In this document: positions 16,977 through 26,677 of the stretch, in pieces | Position numbering within the stretch: position 1 is the first letter of the stretch | Layout of the letters: every line of letters begins with the position of its first letter | Assembly (NCBI GenBank): GCA_944389315.1 | Contig: CALXLX010000003.1 | Coordinates: 16,718 to 80,717, forward strand | Source of the DNA: an uncultured Opitutales bacterium | Lineage (GTDB): Bacteria; Verrucomicrobiota; Verrucomicrobiia; Opitutales; Intestinicryptomonadaceae | Direction of reading: 5' to 3' | Length of the DNA stretch: 64,000 nt | Translations under genes and position numbers: made by a program | The notes under the pieces: generated by a model | Databases searched by the model: none | Told to the model about the DNA's origin: nothing | The model's input: only the letters and a program-made list of their open reading frames with translations

Positions 16977-18809
16977 ATGTCCTCATACGCAGACATATTT
17001 ACCCAGACTTGGGCCGTATTGCTGGTCATACTGTTTTTTGGCGGATCCATATTCGTGCACGAGTTTGGCCATTTTCTGGCGGCAAAATGGCGCGGCCTGA
17101 AAGTTCTTAGGTTTTCGATAGGCTTTGGGCCCAAGCTGTTTTCCTGGAGGGGAGCTGACGGGTGCGAATACCGCATATCTTTGCTGCCTCTTGGCGGCTA
17201 TGTGGCCCTGCCTCAACTGGCGGATATGGGGGCTCTCGAAGGCGGCTCTGAAGCCGATTTTGAAAATGACGGAGAATCCGAGACTGGCTATAAGAAGAAC
17301 CTCAGCTTTTTCGACAAATTCGCAGTGAGCGCGGCCGGGGCGTTTTTCAACGTGCTCTTTGCGGCGATTTTGGCCTGCGGGGTATGGATTCTGGGAATGC
17401 CCGAAAGCGGCGCTTACAACACAAACCAGGTGGGATTTGTTCCGGAAAGCCTAAATACGATAGATTCACGCAGCATAGATAATCCGGCGTATCTTGCGGG
17501 GATAAAGGAGGGTGACAAAATTTTAAAAGTCGACGGCAGGGAGGTCTCCAAATTTACGGACATACTCGAATACGTCATGCTAGGTTCCGGCAGGACGCAG
17601 GACGGAAGGCCGAGCTGCATATTCACCGTGGAGCGCGACGGCAAAGTTTTCGACGTGGCGGTCAATCCGGTGCTTTACAGCACGAATCCGCAAACGGTGG
17701 ATTCCGTAAGAATGGTAGGGCTGCTGCCTGCCATGAAGCTTAAGGTGGTGCAGGTACTCAAAAATTCGGCGGCGGATAAGGCCGGCTTGAAGGCGGGAGA
17801 CGTGGTGGTCTCTGTCGGCGGGCAGAAGATGTATTCAAACCAACAGGTATCCAAGAGGCTCGAATCCTTAGCTGACGGGGAAAGCATAGATTTCCAGGTG
17901 GAGCGCGGTGGGAAATCGATGCTTCTGACGGCAAAACCTGGCAGAATATATACGACGCGCCCGCTTTGCACATTGAAACTGGGGGAATCAGGTGGGGAGA
18001 TAGCCCTAATGACAAGGGGCGGAGATCAAAAGGAGGCCCATTCGGTGGATATGAAGGGCAGAGTGGCAGTCTATTCGGTGGACAAGTCCGACCCGAGGCT
18101 CGTGCGCATAGAGGCTGGAGACGTGCTCGTAAAAATTTCAGACAAGCCGATAAGCACTCTTACGCAGGTGTCTATTCTCGCGCAGAACGCGGCAAAAAAC
18201 GGGGGGACGGCTCTGGTATTTTTGGGATCGGACGGTTCTCTAAAGGAGATAGTCCTGCCAAGGGACACGTCGGTGAAAATTTCCCCGGCGGGGGAAAAGG
18301 TTATGCTCGGCTATATGGTTGGGTCCGATATGGTGACAGTGCATCCGGGAGTCTGGGAGCAGTTTGAGGACGCCCTGCGCAAGACTTGGGATTCCATCGC
18401 AAGCCTCGTGAATCCGAAAAGCGACGTCGGCATAAGCCAGCTTGCCGGCCCTGTGGACATAGTGCGCATAATGCACAAGCTCTCGCTTTCGGACTTTTCT
18501 CTGATACTTTCCTTTGCGGTTCTGCTGAACATAAACCTGGCGATACTCAACCTTCTGCCCATTCCCGTGCTCGACGGCGGGCATATACTCTTTGCGCTCA
18601 TCGCAAAGCTGCGGGGAGAACCAATGCCGGAGCGGATAGTGGCCTCCCTGCAGGGGGTATTCATGCTGCTTTTTATGGCGCTTATGTTCTATGTCATATA
18701 CGGCGGAATGTGGCGCTGGGCGGGCGACAGGCAAATGTCCGACTATGACGGAATACGCAACGAATATTTCATAGACAACCCTATAAATTTCGACGACGAT
18801 GAAAAATAG
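16977..18809 (+). CDS. rseP: RseP-type site-2 intramembrane zinc protease
   Basis: The 610-residue inner-membrane metalloprotease carries the zinc motif HEFGH in the first helix (about residues 28-32) and the third zinc ligand in NLLPIPVLDGGHI (about 525-540). Between them lie PDZ domains: one at NPAYLAGIKEGDKILKVDGR, a second at LKNSAADKAGLKAGDVVVSV, and a third weaker one around LVRIEAGDVLVKISDKPI. The family usually has about 450 residues and one or two PDZ domains, so this is an extended member. RseP cleaves anti-sigma factors and signal-peptide remnants. It starts one base after dxr and overlaps ispG by eleven bases. Confidence 0.94.
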   Translation: MSSYADIFTQTWAVLLVILFFGGSIFVHEFGHFLAAKWRGLKVLRFSIGFGPKLFSWRGADGCEYRISLLPLGGYVALPQLADMGALEGGSEADFENDGESETGYKKNLSFFDKFAVSAAGAFFNVLFAAILACGVWILGMPESGAYNTNQVGFVPESLNTIDSRSIDNPAYLAGIKEGDKILKVDGREVSKFTDILEYVMLGSGRTQDGRPSCIFTVERDGKVFDVAVNPVLYSTNPQTVDSVRMVGLLPAMKLKVVQVLKNSAADKAGLKAGDVVVSVGGQKMYSNQQVSKRLESLADGESIDFQVERGGKSMLLTAKPGRIYTTRPLCTLKLGESGGEIALMTRGGDQKEAHSVDMKGRVAVYSVDKSDPRLVRIEAGDVLVKISDKPISTLTQVSILAQNAAKNGGTALVFLGSDGSLKEIVLPRDTSVKISPAGEKVMLGYMVGSDMVTVHPGVWEQFEDALRKTWDSIASLVNPKSDVGISQLAGPVDIVRIMHKLSLSDFSLILSFAVLLNINLAILNLLPIPVLDGGHILFALIAKLRGEPMPERIVASLQGVFMLLFMALMFYVIYGGMWRWAGDRQMSDYDGIRNEYFIDNPINFDDDEK

Positions 18810-20637
18810 CTACACACAATCGCGCTTCAACCGCGTAAGAAGGAAAACTACAGAGGTGATGGTGGGTTCCGTGGGAATAGGCGGAAGCAATCCCATAAGA
18901 ATCCAGTCGATGACAAACACCAAAACCTGCGACGTTGCCGCGTCTGTTGCTCAGTGCATACAGCTCGCCGAGGCGGGCTGCGAAATCATACGGCTGACGG
19001 CGCAGAACCTCGATGCGGCGCGCGCGCTTAAGGATATTTCAAAGCAGTTCCGTGCTGCGGGATTTTCAAATCCGCTGGTGGCGGACATACATTTTCTGCC
19101 GCAGACGGCAATGGAGGCGGTGGAGCATGTGGAAAAAATAAGGGTCAATCCCGGCAATTTCAGTGACAAGAAAAAAGCGGCCCCGGTGGAATACACGGAC
19201 GCTCTCTACGCCGAGGAGCTCGACAAAGTCAGGGAAAAGTTCACTCCGCTGGTGCTGCGCTGCAAGGAGCTTGGCAGGGCGATGAGAATAGGCACAAACC
19301 ACGGGTCATTGTCGGACAGGATAGTCAGCCGCTACGGGGACACCTCTTTCGGAATGGTCGAGGCGGCACTCGAATTTGCCAGAATCTGCGAGGACTTGAA
19401 TTTTAAAAATCTCGTATTTTCCTTTAAGTCGAGCAACACGCGGGTGATGATAGACACCTACAGGCTTGCGGCGAAAATGATGGCCCAGGAAGGCATGAAC
19501 TATCCGCTGCATTTGGGCGTCACGGAGGCGGGGTTCGGCAGGGACGCGCGCATAAAGAGCGCAATAGGCATAGGTTCCCTGCTGCTCGACGGCCTGGGAG
19601 ACACAATACGCGTATCCCTGACGGAAGATCCCGTCGAGGAATTGCCCGTGGCCCGCGAGATAGCAAGGCTCGCGGCGCTTGCGGATTCTGACGAGCCCGT
19701 TTCGCAGACTCCCGAAGATATAGATTTCTACTCCTACAAGCGCAGGGCCTCAAACCTGGTGGAGGTATCTGACAAGGCTAAAGTTGGCGCGGGGACGCTT
19801 CCCGCAGTGGTGGAGATACTCGGAGAGGGCGCGAAGGCTTCTGGCTTAGCGGAGATAGCGGTTTCTAAGGCTCCGTCGGGAGAGCTGATTGGCGGCGGCC
19901 TTGTAATAAAAAAATACACTGCGGCCGACGCGGGACGGCTCGAGGAAGATCTGCGCTCCATGTCAGATAAGACCATAGCCGCGGAAATTTTCGCCGCGGA
20001 CATAGACGCATTTGCTGAAATTTTGGGCAAGGCGCAAAAGCGGGTGCTTGTGGTTCCCGCGGCTCCCAGCGGGGCGGAACACGCGGTGGGCGAGGCCAGG
20101 AGGCTGGCGGCAAAGCTCGACAGCCTGAAAGTGGCGCCCCCGATTATGCTGCTTTTCGACTCGGAAAAGCTGATTGACAAAAACGGCGATTTCGACTCTC
20201 GCCTTGACGAGGCGTCCATGTACCTGGGCTCCCTTCTGGCCGACGGCATTGGAGATTGCGTATGCGTCAACATTTCGGACGACAACCTTGAAAACGCGAA
20301 AATAGCCCTCGACATTCTCCAGGGGGCGCGGGCGCGCAAGAGCAAGGCCGAATATATCGCCTGTCCAAGCTGTGGGCGGACTCTTTACAACATACAGGAG
20401 ACTGCCGCGAAGATAAAGGCGCACACCGAGCACATGAAGGGCATAACCATAGGCATAATGGGCTGCATAGTAAACGGCCCCGGCGAGATGGCGGACGCCG
20501 ACTACGGTTATGTGGGCGGGGCTCCGGGCAAGATAAATTTGTACAAGGCAAAAAAGTGCGTGGAGATGAACATTCCGCAGGAGGAGGCTTTGGAGCGGCT
20601 CCTGAAGCTGATAGAGGAGGATATGAAGAACCGCTGA
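18799..20637 (+). CDS. ispG: 4-hydroxy-3-methylbut-2-enyl diphosphate synthase, long form
   Basis: IspG converts MEcPP to HMBPP using a [4Fe-4S] cluster. The N-terminal TIM barrel shows GGSNPIRIQSMTNT, GCEIIRLTAQ, ADIHFLP, KIRVNPGN, RIGTNHGSLSDRI and HLGVTEAGFG. The C-terminal cluster domain has CPSCGRTLYNI and GIMGCIVNGPGEMADADYGY with the three cysteines and the glutamate. At 612 residues it is the long, plant- and Chlamydia-like type with a central inserted domain (about residues 300-510); short forms have about 370 residues. It ends the uppS operon, and a hairpin terminator follows. Confidence 0.96.
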   Translation: MKNSYTQSRFNRVRRKTTEVMVGSVGIGGSNPIRIQSMTNTKTCDVAASVAQCIQLAEAGCEIIRLTAQNLDAARALKDISKQFRAAGFSNPLVADIHFLPQTAMEAVEHVEKIRVNPGNFSDKKKAAPVEYTDALYAEELDKVREKFTPLVLRCKELGRAMRIGTNHGSLSDRIVSRYGDTSFGMVEAALEFARICEDLNFKNLVFSFKSSNTRVMIDTYRLAAKMMAQEGMNYPLHLGVTEAGFGRDARIKSAIGIGSLLLDGLGDTIRVSLTEDPVEELPVAREIARLAALADSDEPVSQTPEDIDFYSYKRRASNLVEVSDKAKVGAGTLPAVVEILGEGAKASGLAEIAVSKAPSGELIGGGLVIKKYTAADAGRLEEDLRSMSDKTIAAEIFAADIDAFAEILGKAQKRVLVVPAAPSGAEHAVGEARRLAAKLDSLKVAPPIMLLFDSEKLIDKNGDFDSRLDEASMYLGSLLADGIGDCVCVNISDDNLENAKIALDILQGARARKSKAEYIACPSCGRTLYNIQETAAKIKAHTEHMKGITIGIMGCIVNGPGEMADADYGYVGGAPGKINLYKAKKCVEMNIPQEEALERLLKLIEEDMKNR

Positions 20638-20674
20638 ATGGAAAATTCGGCGTTTTAAAAATAAAGAGTTCTAT

Positions 20675-20710
20675 ATATGCGGAAAATGGGCGTAGTTTTC
20701 CGCATATTTT
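20675..20710 (+). terminator. Rho-independent terminator of the uppS-ispG operon
   Basis: A twelve-base-pair stem, ATATGCGGAAAA (20675-20686) with TTTTCCGCATAT (20696-20707), is followed by T. It is AT-flanked and long, and ends the operon. Confidence 0.75.
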
Positions 20711-20768
20711 ATGCATTGGGGGGCGCTTGCCGTTTGGGAGAGATGAGTTTTTCATAAAGGGGAGAAGA

Positions 20769-22532
20769 ATGGGTATAATAGCAGTGCTAAGAAAGTTGTC
20801 AGCAGCGGCGTCATGCCTTGCGTTTTGCGCCTGCGCGTTTGGAACCTCACTCAGAGTTGCCGATTTCGGCGCGGTGCCGGACGGGAAAACCTGCTCGCTA
20901 AAGGCGTTTTCAGAAGCGGTGAAATATGCGCGCAAAAACGGCGTAAAAGAGATACTATTGGACGCTGGAACCTACGTATTCAAGGTTGGAAATCTCGAAA
21001 AGAAAACCTGCATAAGCATACGGGACATAGACGGGCTTTCGCTGATAGGCCAGACAGACAAGAACGGCAATCCCGCAACGGTGCTTCTGCGCGAGTATGA
21101 TTTTTCTGACAACGCCTCGGCAAAGCCCATTTTATGGGTGCATTCCTCGAAAAATTTCACTTTAAAAAATGTGGTTTTCGATAATTTCCCGAGGTATTCG
21201 AGCGCGGCCGAAGTAGTCGAAGTGGACGAATCGGGGGTAAGCCTGAAAGTTTTGGAGGGCAACCCGCTCTTGGCAGGTACTCATTTTTATTGCGCGAATC
21301 TTTGGGACCCAAACACCCGAATGCTGAAGCATGTAGAGAGCCTTACTTACGGGGGCGACGCCAAAACTGCGGAGTTTGAAGTAAAAATTTTAGACGCCAA
21401 AAAGGGCCTTGCGCGGCTCGATTCCCCAAAAATAGCGCAGAGGGTAAAAGTTGGCGACCTGGTAAGCTGGTGCTTCGGCTATAACGGTATGCAGGTGTCG
21501 TTTGAAAAGTGCGACAATCTCTATGTGGAAAATGTGCATACCCTCAATGCCGTGGGCTTTTGCATGAATACGTCCGAGTCGGAAAATGTCCGCTCTAAAG
21601 GCGTAAAATTTACGGCGCCTGATAACCAGCTTATGGTATGCTCCCGCGACGCGTGGAAAAGCTATGCCAATACGGGAGAGGTCGTCATGGAGGACATGTT
21701 CATAGAGGGGGTGCGTTGGGACGGCCAGAATGCGCACGGCACATTTCTTAAGGTCGCGGAAATCTCCGGGGAGTATGGTATGGTTCTTCTCAAATATAAG
21801 GGAGGCTGGCCCTCCGAGCTTAAGGCAAGCTCAAAAATAGGCTTTATGATTCAACCGTCAAAAGAGATTGTTCTCACCGTCGAAAGCGTAGAAATGTTCA
21901 TGGATTCTAAACGCAGGCCCAATTATATCGTCAAGTTCAGGGAGAAAATTCCGCCAGAAATAGGCAAGGGGGTCATATGCAACGTCTATGCGTGGACTTT
22001 CGGCTCGTACAGAGTCTCAAATTGCACATTTAAAAATATCGCCGGCAGCCCAGGCATTTTAAGAAACGCAAACGCCATATACGAAGGGTGCAGGTTTATA
22101 AACGTAATGTACCCGCTCCTTGTCGGCGGAGCTTTAAACGAGGGGGAAGGCATAGTTCCGCGCGACGTGGAGATAAGGAATTGCGAGTTTGTATCGTCTG
22201 GGTGGATATTCAGGCAGGGAGCCTACGGTTGCGTGGCTCTAAGAAGCTCTAAGCCGCAGGAGAAATATGATTACGACAAAAATTACAGGAAACTTTCCGG
22301 AGAACCCTATTTTTATATGCGGAACATAAAAATAACTGGAAACACCTTTAAGGATTCTAAAATAGGCATAAGCTCGGAGGGAGTGGACAGGCTTGAAATA
22401 ACGGGCAACACCTTCATAAACGTAGAGACCCCCGTGTTGCAAAGCGGAAATAAAAACGTCCTGATTTCTGGCAACGCCATCAGGCAAGAGGCGAGGGGCG
22501 AGGCGAGCACTGCCGCGCCATATGCGCCCTAA
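20769..22532 (+). CDS. Exported right-handed beta-helix (pectate lyase-like) protein
   Basis: From the ATG at 20769 (preceded by GGGGAGAAG) the product has 587 residues with a signal peptide. Mature residues begin with RVADFGAVPDGKTCSLKAF, the entry motif of pectate-lyase-3/GH28-type parallel beta helices. Recurrent helix rungs follow, for example NFTLKNVVFDNF, YRVSNCTFKNIAG, RDVEIRNCEFVSSG, RNIKITGNTFKD, LEITGNTFINVE and VLISGNAI. Catalytic residues cannot be assigned with confidence. The sulfatase starts about 100 bases downstream on the same strand, so the two could jointly process a sulfated glycan. The frame extends upstream into ispG, but the signal peptide fixes this start. Confidence 0.85.
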   Translation: MGIIAVLRKLSAAASCLAFCACAFGTSLRVADFGAVPDGKTCSLKAFSEAVKYARKNGVKEILLDAGTYVFKVGNLEKKTCISIRDIDGLSLIGQTDKNGNPATVLLREYDFSDNASAKPILWVHSSKNFTLKNVVFDNFPRYSSAAEVVEVDESGVSLKVLEGNPLLAGTHFYCANLWDPNTRMLKHVESLTYGGDAKTAEFEVKILDAKKGLARLDSPKIAQRVKVGDLVSWCFGYNGMQVSFEKCDNLYVENVHTLNAVGFCMNTSESENVRSKGVKFTAPDNQLMVCSRDAWKSYANTGEVVMEDMFIEGVRWDGQNAHGTFLKVAEISGEYGMVLLKYKGGWPSELKASSKIGFMIQPSKEIVLTVESVEMFMDSKRRPNYIVKFREKIPPEIGKGVICNVYAWTFGSYRVSNCTFKNIAGSPGILRNANAIYEGCRFINVMYPLLVGGALNEGEGIVPRDVEIRNCEFVSSGWIFRQGAYGCVALRSSKPQEKYDYDKNYRKLSGEPYFYMRNIKITGNTFKDSKIGISSEGVDRLEITGNTFINVETPVLQSGNKNVLISGNAIRQEARGEASTAAPYAP

Positions 22533-22630
22533 GCGCGTGCCCGTTTTTGTGCTTTTTACCCCCACCGCCGGGGCGCACGGGCGGCGGGGCAGGGGCTTTT
22601 TTAGGCATATTGGTGTTGACCCGCCAAGCT

Positions 22631-24157
22631 ATGAAAATATCCTCACAAGGCATGATGCGGATATTTATATCGGTTTTTTCGCTGTTTTTGGCCTCGCACA
22701 TATGCGGCGCGCAGGAGCCCGGAGAAATGCGGGACGGCAGGCCCAACATACTGTTTATAATCGCCGACGATTGGGGCAGGCATGCAAAGTCCTACGGAAC
22801 GGGCGAATGGATAAACATGCCAGCCTTCGACAGAGTCGCTTCGGAGGGCATACTTTTCAATAACTGCTTTACTTCCAATCCCAAATGCGCGCCGTGCAGG
22901 GCGAGCATAACAACGGGAAGAAACACTTGGCAGCTTAAGGAGGGCGTGCAGCATTTCGGCCCTTGGCCCAAAGAGTTTATAACCTACGCGGACATTCTTG
23001 AAAAGAACGGCTACCATGTAGGCTTTACGGGCAAAGGCTGGGCTCCGGGAGACTTTAAAGTTGCGGGCAGAAAATACAATCCGGCGGGCAGGGCATATAA
23101 CAAATTTAAGCGCGACACCCCCGCAAAATACATAAACGCAAACGACTATTCCCGCAATTTCATAGAATTTTTCATGAAGGAACGGCCAAAGGGCAAGCCA
23201 TTCTGCTTCTGGCTGGGATTCACGGAACCCCACCGTCCTTACGAGGACGGCGCGGGAATAAGGGCGGGAATGGATATGTCAAAAGTTAAGGTTCCCGGAT
23301 ATTATCCCGATTGCGACATAGTGCGTTCGGACATTTTGGATTACGCGTTTGAGGCCCAATATGCGGATTCCCATGTTCAGAAGGTTTTGGAATATCTCGA
23401 AAAGACGGGTGAGATAGACAATACCCTCGTCGTCTATACTTCGGACCACGGCATGCCTTTCCCGAGGGCGAAAGGGCAGATCTTCGACCACGGGTACCAT
23501 ATACCATTGGCGGTAATGTGGGGGAAGAACATTCCCTGCCCGAGGAAGGACGACACCTTCATAAATGTCAGGGACTTCGCCCCGACATTCTTGGAGCTTG
23601 CGGGCGTGCCTAAACATTCTCAGATGACAGGCAAGAGCTTTTTGCATCTGCTCAAGTCAAAAAATCCCGTAAAACCCGACAAAGACCAGTTTATGCTCAT
23701 AGGCAAGGAGCGCCACGATCTCGGGCGCCCCGGCAACGAGGGCTATCCCGTAAGGGCGATAAGGACTGATAGATATTTGCTCGTGCGCAATTACGAGCCA
23801 AACCGCTGGCCGGCGGGAAATCCGGAAACCGGATACAGAAACTGCGACGATAGTCCCACCAAAACCCTGCTGCTTTCAAATTTCGACAAATATTACAATC
23901 TCTCCTTCGGAAAACGCCCGGAATTTATGCTATACGACATAATATCCGACGAAGATTGCATAAACAATCTGGCGGGCAACCCCGAATATGCAAGCGTTCT
24001 AAAGGAGCTAAAGGAGCGGCTGCAAAAGGAGCTTGAAAAGGACGGGGATTTCCGCGCTTTGGGAGAGGATACGTCGTGGACGGACAAAGTCCCGTGGACT
24101 GCAAAGCAGGAAAAGGGCTCATGGCGCCAGTGGACGGAAAATTCCGAAAATCGATGA
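22631..24157 (+). CDS. Exported sulfatase of the formylglycine type
   Basis: This alkaline-phosphatase-superfamily sulfatase (family S1) has RPNILFIIADDWG with the metal-binding aspartates, and then CAPCRASITTGR, which fits C-x-P-x-R. Its first cysteine should be converted to formylglycine by a maturase not seen in this window. Later come GFTGKGWAP, FWLGFTEPHRPY and VVYTSDHGMPF with the metal-binding Asp-His. A signal peptide (FISVFSLFLASHICGAQ) precedes the domain. Start choice is uncertain: ATGs lie at 22631, 22652 and 22655, and AAGG at 22647-22650 favours the last. The substrate is probably a sulfated glycan. The S1 subfamily is not assignable by eye. Confidence 0.93.
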   Translation: MKISSQGMMRIFISVFSLFLASHICGAQEPGEMRDGRPNILFIIADDWGRHAKSYGTGEWINMPAFDRVASEGILFNNCFTSNPKCAPCRASITTGRNTWQLKEGVQHFGPWPKEFITYADILEKNGYHVGFTGKGWAPGDFKVAGRKYNPAGRAYNKFKRDTPAKYINANDYSRNFIEFFMKERPKGKPFCFWLGFTEPHRPYEDGAGIRAGMDMSKVKVPGYYPDCDIVRSDILDYAFEAQYADSHVQKVLEYLEKTGEIDNTLVVYTSDHGMPFPRAKGQIFDHGYHIPLAVMWGKNIPCPRKDDTFINVRDFAPTFLELAGVPKHSQMTGKSFLHLLKSKNPVKPDKDQFMLIGKERHDLGRPGNEGYPVRAIRTDRYLLVRNYEPNRWPAGNPETGYRNCDDSPTKTLLLSNFDKYYNLSFGKRPEFMLYDIISDEDCINNLAGNPEYASVLKELKERLQKELEKDGDFRALGEDTSWTDKVPWTAKQEKGSWRQWTENSENR

Positions 24158-24224
24158 CTCGGAGATCCGCAATATCCCAATAAAGCAATTTTGTACTCAT
24201 GCTAAAAGATGGATTTTCCCCGAT

Positions 24225-24724
24225 ATGAAAAAAGGTTTTAACCTTTACCATTATTACATTCATATCCGCGGCTTTCATACAATATTGCTTGAATCTCCAT
24301 CTCTAAAGGGGGCGCATGTAAGAATTGTAAACCACCAAAATCCGCTTGCGGGCCTATTCGTAAAGATAGACAAGACGTCGACGGCCTCTAATGTTCTTTG
24401 TACGAACAGAAATTAGTATTACAAGTACAGGGCTGCCGACGGAACTCAGACTTCGGACATTCCTAAGGAGCTTCCCGGGTGCAAATATTATTTGCTCCCT
24501 GTTGGGGAAAAGCTTTCGTATGAAGTTCTCTCGGACGGCGAACTCTACGCCATTACTCCATGCAACCCTTTGTGCGCCAAACTCCCGATTTGGAGAAGAT
24601 AGGATTCCGCAGGGCAGCCGGGGTTGATCCTTTTAGGCTTTTCGACCCGAAGGGGGAAACCTCAGCCGCCCTTTAGGTTAGCGAAGCAAAGAAGGGCGAC
24701 AAGTTCGACACTCCCTGGCAATGA
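24225..24724 (+). pseudogene. Decayed gene for a small exported protein
   Basis: A signal-peptide coding start is broken. ATG 24225 runs into AAAAAA, and reading with one A fewer gives MKKVLTFTIITFISAAF. After a second shift the frame gives GAHVRIVNHQNPLAGLFVKI, an in-frame TAG after CTNRN (near 24415), then protein-like YYKYRAADGTQTSDIPKE and YLLPVGEKLSYEVLSDGELY. After another shift it reads FRRAAGVDPFRLFDPKGE, with a TAG soon after. No single frame spans the region, but the three segments have coding-like composition. The family is not recognised. It fills the 600 bases between the sulfatase and the recombinase gene. Confidence 0.65.
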
Positions 24725-24756
24725 CGCCCCATGCGGGAATAGAGTTCCTCTTTCCC

Positions 24757-25716
24757 TTATGCCCTCGGATGCGCCTTTAGGTAGGTCTGCTTTAGCTGGC
24801 GCATGTCGAGGTGGGTGTATATCTGCGTGCTCGAAAGGCTCGCGTGGCCGAGCAGCTCCTGCAATACGCGCAAGTCCATCCCGGCGTTTAAAAGATGAGT
24901 TGCGTAGGAATGCCTTATCTTGTGCGGCGTGATGTTTATGGGAAGATTCGCCCGAAGGAGATATTCGCGCAGGCGGCGCTGTATCCGGCGCGGATACATG
25001 GCTGTTCCCCTCGGCGTTGTAAGTATATACGCCTTAGGCGACGTATCTTTTGCGTAGCTTTGCCTCCAGAGTTTCAATAGCGCAAGGGCTTGCTCGCCGA
25101 AAGGGCAAAATCTGACCTTTGAGCCTTTTCCCGTTATGCGGGCAACGCCGTTTGTAAAATCTATATTTCCCCATTTTAGCGAGCATAGTTCGCTGACGCG
25201 GAAACCCGCCCCGTAGAGAAGCTCAAAACAGAGGCTGTCGCACATGGCCTCCCTGTCTGACAGCTTGCCGTCGTCCTCAAGATGCTTGGGCTCCGAGAGC
25301 AGCTTGGGCATCTGGTCGACATTTAAAAATACGGGCAGGCCCTTTTCAAGCTTCGGCAGCTTAAGCGTCTCAAAGGGATTTTCCCGCGCTATGTTCTCCC
25401 TGATGAGAAATTTGTAAAACGACCTGAGCGCCGATATGCGGTTGTGTATGCTGCGCCTGCTCTTCCCCGAATTTGAAAGATATGCAAGGTAGTTCTTCGC
25501 CAGAATCTTGCTTACACGGCAGATGTCGCCCGAGAAAAACTCGTTGTCCTTAAGCCATTCCCGCCAATGCAGGACAGAGCGGGAGTAGGAATCGAGCGTG
25601 TGGGCGGAATACCTCCGCTGGGTCTTTATCCAGTCGAAAAATTTTTCAATTCCGTCTTCTCCGGCACCATCGGGCCCGGCGCGCTCCTCGCTGTGGTTTA
25701 GCACATTTTTTGCCAT
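24757..25716 (-). CDS. XerC/XerD-like tyrosine recombinase
   Basis: The 319-residue protein has an N-terminal SAM-like core-binding domain (about 20-110) and a C-terminal catalytic domain with the full set: Arg in YGAGFRVSELCSL, Lys in ITGKGSKVRFCP, HKIRHSYATHLL with His and Arg, HASLSSTQIYTH with His and the nucleophile Tyr. Size and organisation fit the Xer proteins that resolve chromosome dimers at dif. No dif-like site was found here. An integron or phage origin is unlikely given the housekeeping neighbours. It follows the prepilin peptidase gene with a three-base gap, so it is probably cotranscribed. I cannot distinguish XerC from XerD. Confidence 0.92.
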   Translation of the reverse strand: MAKNVLNHSEERAGPDGAGEDGIEKFFDWIKTQRRYSAHTLDSYSRSVLHWREWLKDNEFFSGDICRVSKILAKNYLAYLSNSGKSRRSIHNRISALRSFYKFLIRENIARENPFETLKLPKLEKGLPVFLNVDQMPKLLSEPKHLEDDGKLSDREAMCDSLCFELLYGAGFRVSELCSLKWGNIDFTNGVARITGKGSKVRFCPFGEQALALLKLWRQSYAKDTSPKAYILTTPRGTAMYPRRIQRRLREYLLRANLPINITPHKIRHSYATHLLNAGMDLRVLQELLGHASLSSTQIYTHLDMRQLKQTYLKAHPRA

Positions 25717-25719
25717 GCC

Positions 25720-26673
25720 TTATTCAAAGAGTTTGGACGCGAAAGACGTCAGATATTCCCTCACAAAATCGGACAAAAACATATAGTATATAAGCCCGCC
25801 CATACACAGCCACGGCCCGAAGGGTATCATGCCGTCGTCCTCGGATTCATCGGCAGAAAGGGCGCCCTCGTTTGTGTTCTTTGCTTCCTCTTTGCCCTCT
25901 TTCGCCCCGGATTTTGACAATCCGCATTTTTCCAGCGCGGCCTTGAAAAGCATGTACGGCACCACGAGCACGCAGCCTATCACTGACCCGCCAAATATTG
26001 CAAAAAGCGCCCCCTGCCAGCCGCAGAAAGCCCCTATGCAGCCGATTAGCACAACGTCGCCTTCGCCCATGGCCTCCCTCTTAAACAAGACTTCCGCGCA
26101 AAGGCGTATCCAATACAAAAGTCCGGATCCGACCGCCACCCCAACAACCGATACAATAAGAGACTTTATCATGGATATAAAATAGGGGTATCCGTCCATA
26201 TAGGCGTCTTGAACTTGGGGGAAGGCAAATGATATAAGACCTCCCGCAATACAGCCGCCCACTGTGACAACGTCCGGCAAAGAGAGCGTATCGGCGTCTA
26301 TGAATGTGCAGACTATCATAATCGATGCAAAAACCGCGCCGAATAGCGCCTTGGGCAGAGGGAGGCACAGGGCCATGCACAGAAAGACGCACGCTGTGAT
26401 TAACTCTATTGCGCTATATCTAAAGGAAAATTTCGCCCCGCAGCAGCGCGCCCTGCCGCGCAATATAAACCAGCTTAGAATGGGGATATTGTCGTACCAG
26501 GCTATCTTTGCGCCGCAGGAGAAACAGTGCGAGGGCGGCGATACTATGGACATCCCCCTCGGCAGGCGCAATATGCACACGTTTAGAAAAGAGCCGACTA
26601 TCGCGCCGAATATGAAAAATACCGACGGGATGAACCACGGGAAAGCGTCTGTAAATGTCTGCATATTTTGCAT
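25720..26673 (-). CDS. pilD: Prepilin peptidase / N-methyltransferase
   Basis: This polytopic aspartic protease cleaves type IV prepilin leaders and methylates the new N-terminus. The 317-residue protein has GAIVGSFLNVCILRLP, the methyltransferase and zinc segment CFSCGAKIAWYDNIPILSW with a second cysteine pair in RARCCGAKFSFRY, and the two protease aspartates in FIDADTLSLPD and GEGDVVLIG. About eight membrane helices are visible. A Lys/Glu/Ser-rich insertion of about 40 residues near the C-terminus (SGAKEGKEEAKNTNEGALS) is unusual. No pilin genes are in the window. It sits four bases after aroE. Confidence 0.93.
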   Translation of the reverse strand: MQNMQTFTDAFPWFIPSVFFIFGAIVGSFLNVCILRLPRGMSIVSPPSHCFSCGAKIAWYDNIPILSWFILRGRARCCGAKFSFRYSAIELITACVFLCMALCLPLPKALFGAVFASIMIVCTFIDADTLSLPDVVTVGGCIAGGLISFAFPQVQDAYMDGYPYFISMIKSLIVSVVGVAVGSGLLYWIRLCAEVLFKREAMGEGDVVLIGCIGAFCGWQGALFAIFGGSVIGCVLVVPYMLFKAALEKCGLSKSGAKEGKEEAKNTNEGALSADESEDDGMIPFGPWLCMGGLIYYMFLSDFVREYLTSFASKLFE

Positions 26674-26677
26674 GCCG

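Noticed and set aside
22551..22602. GC-rich inverted repeat between the beta-helix gene and the sulfatase as a terminator
   Set aside because: The stem is imperfect and the T-run starts several bases after it. A terminator is not well supported, so the two genes may be cotranscribed.
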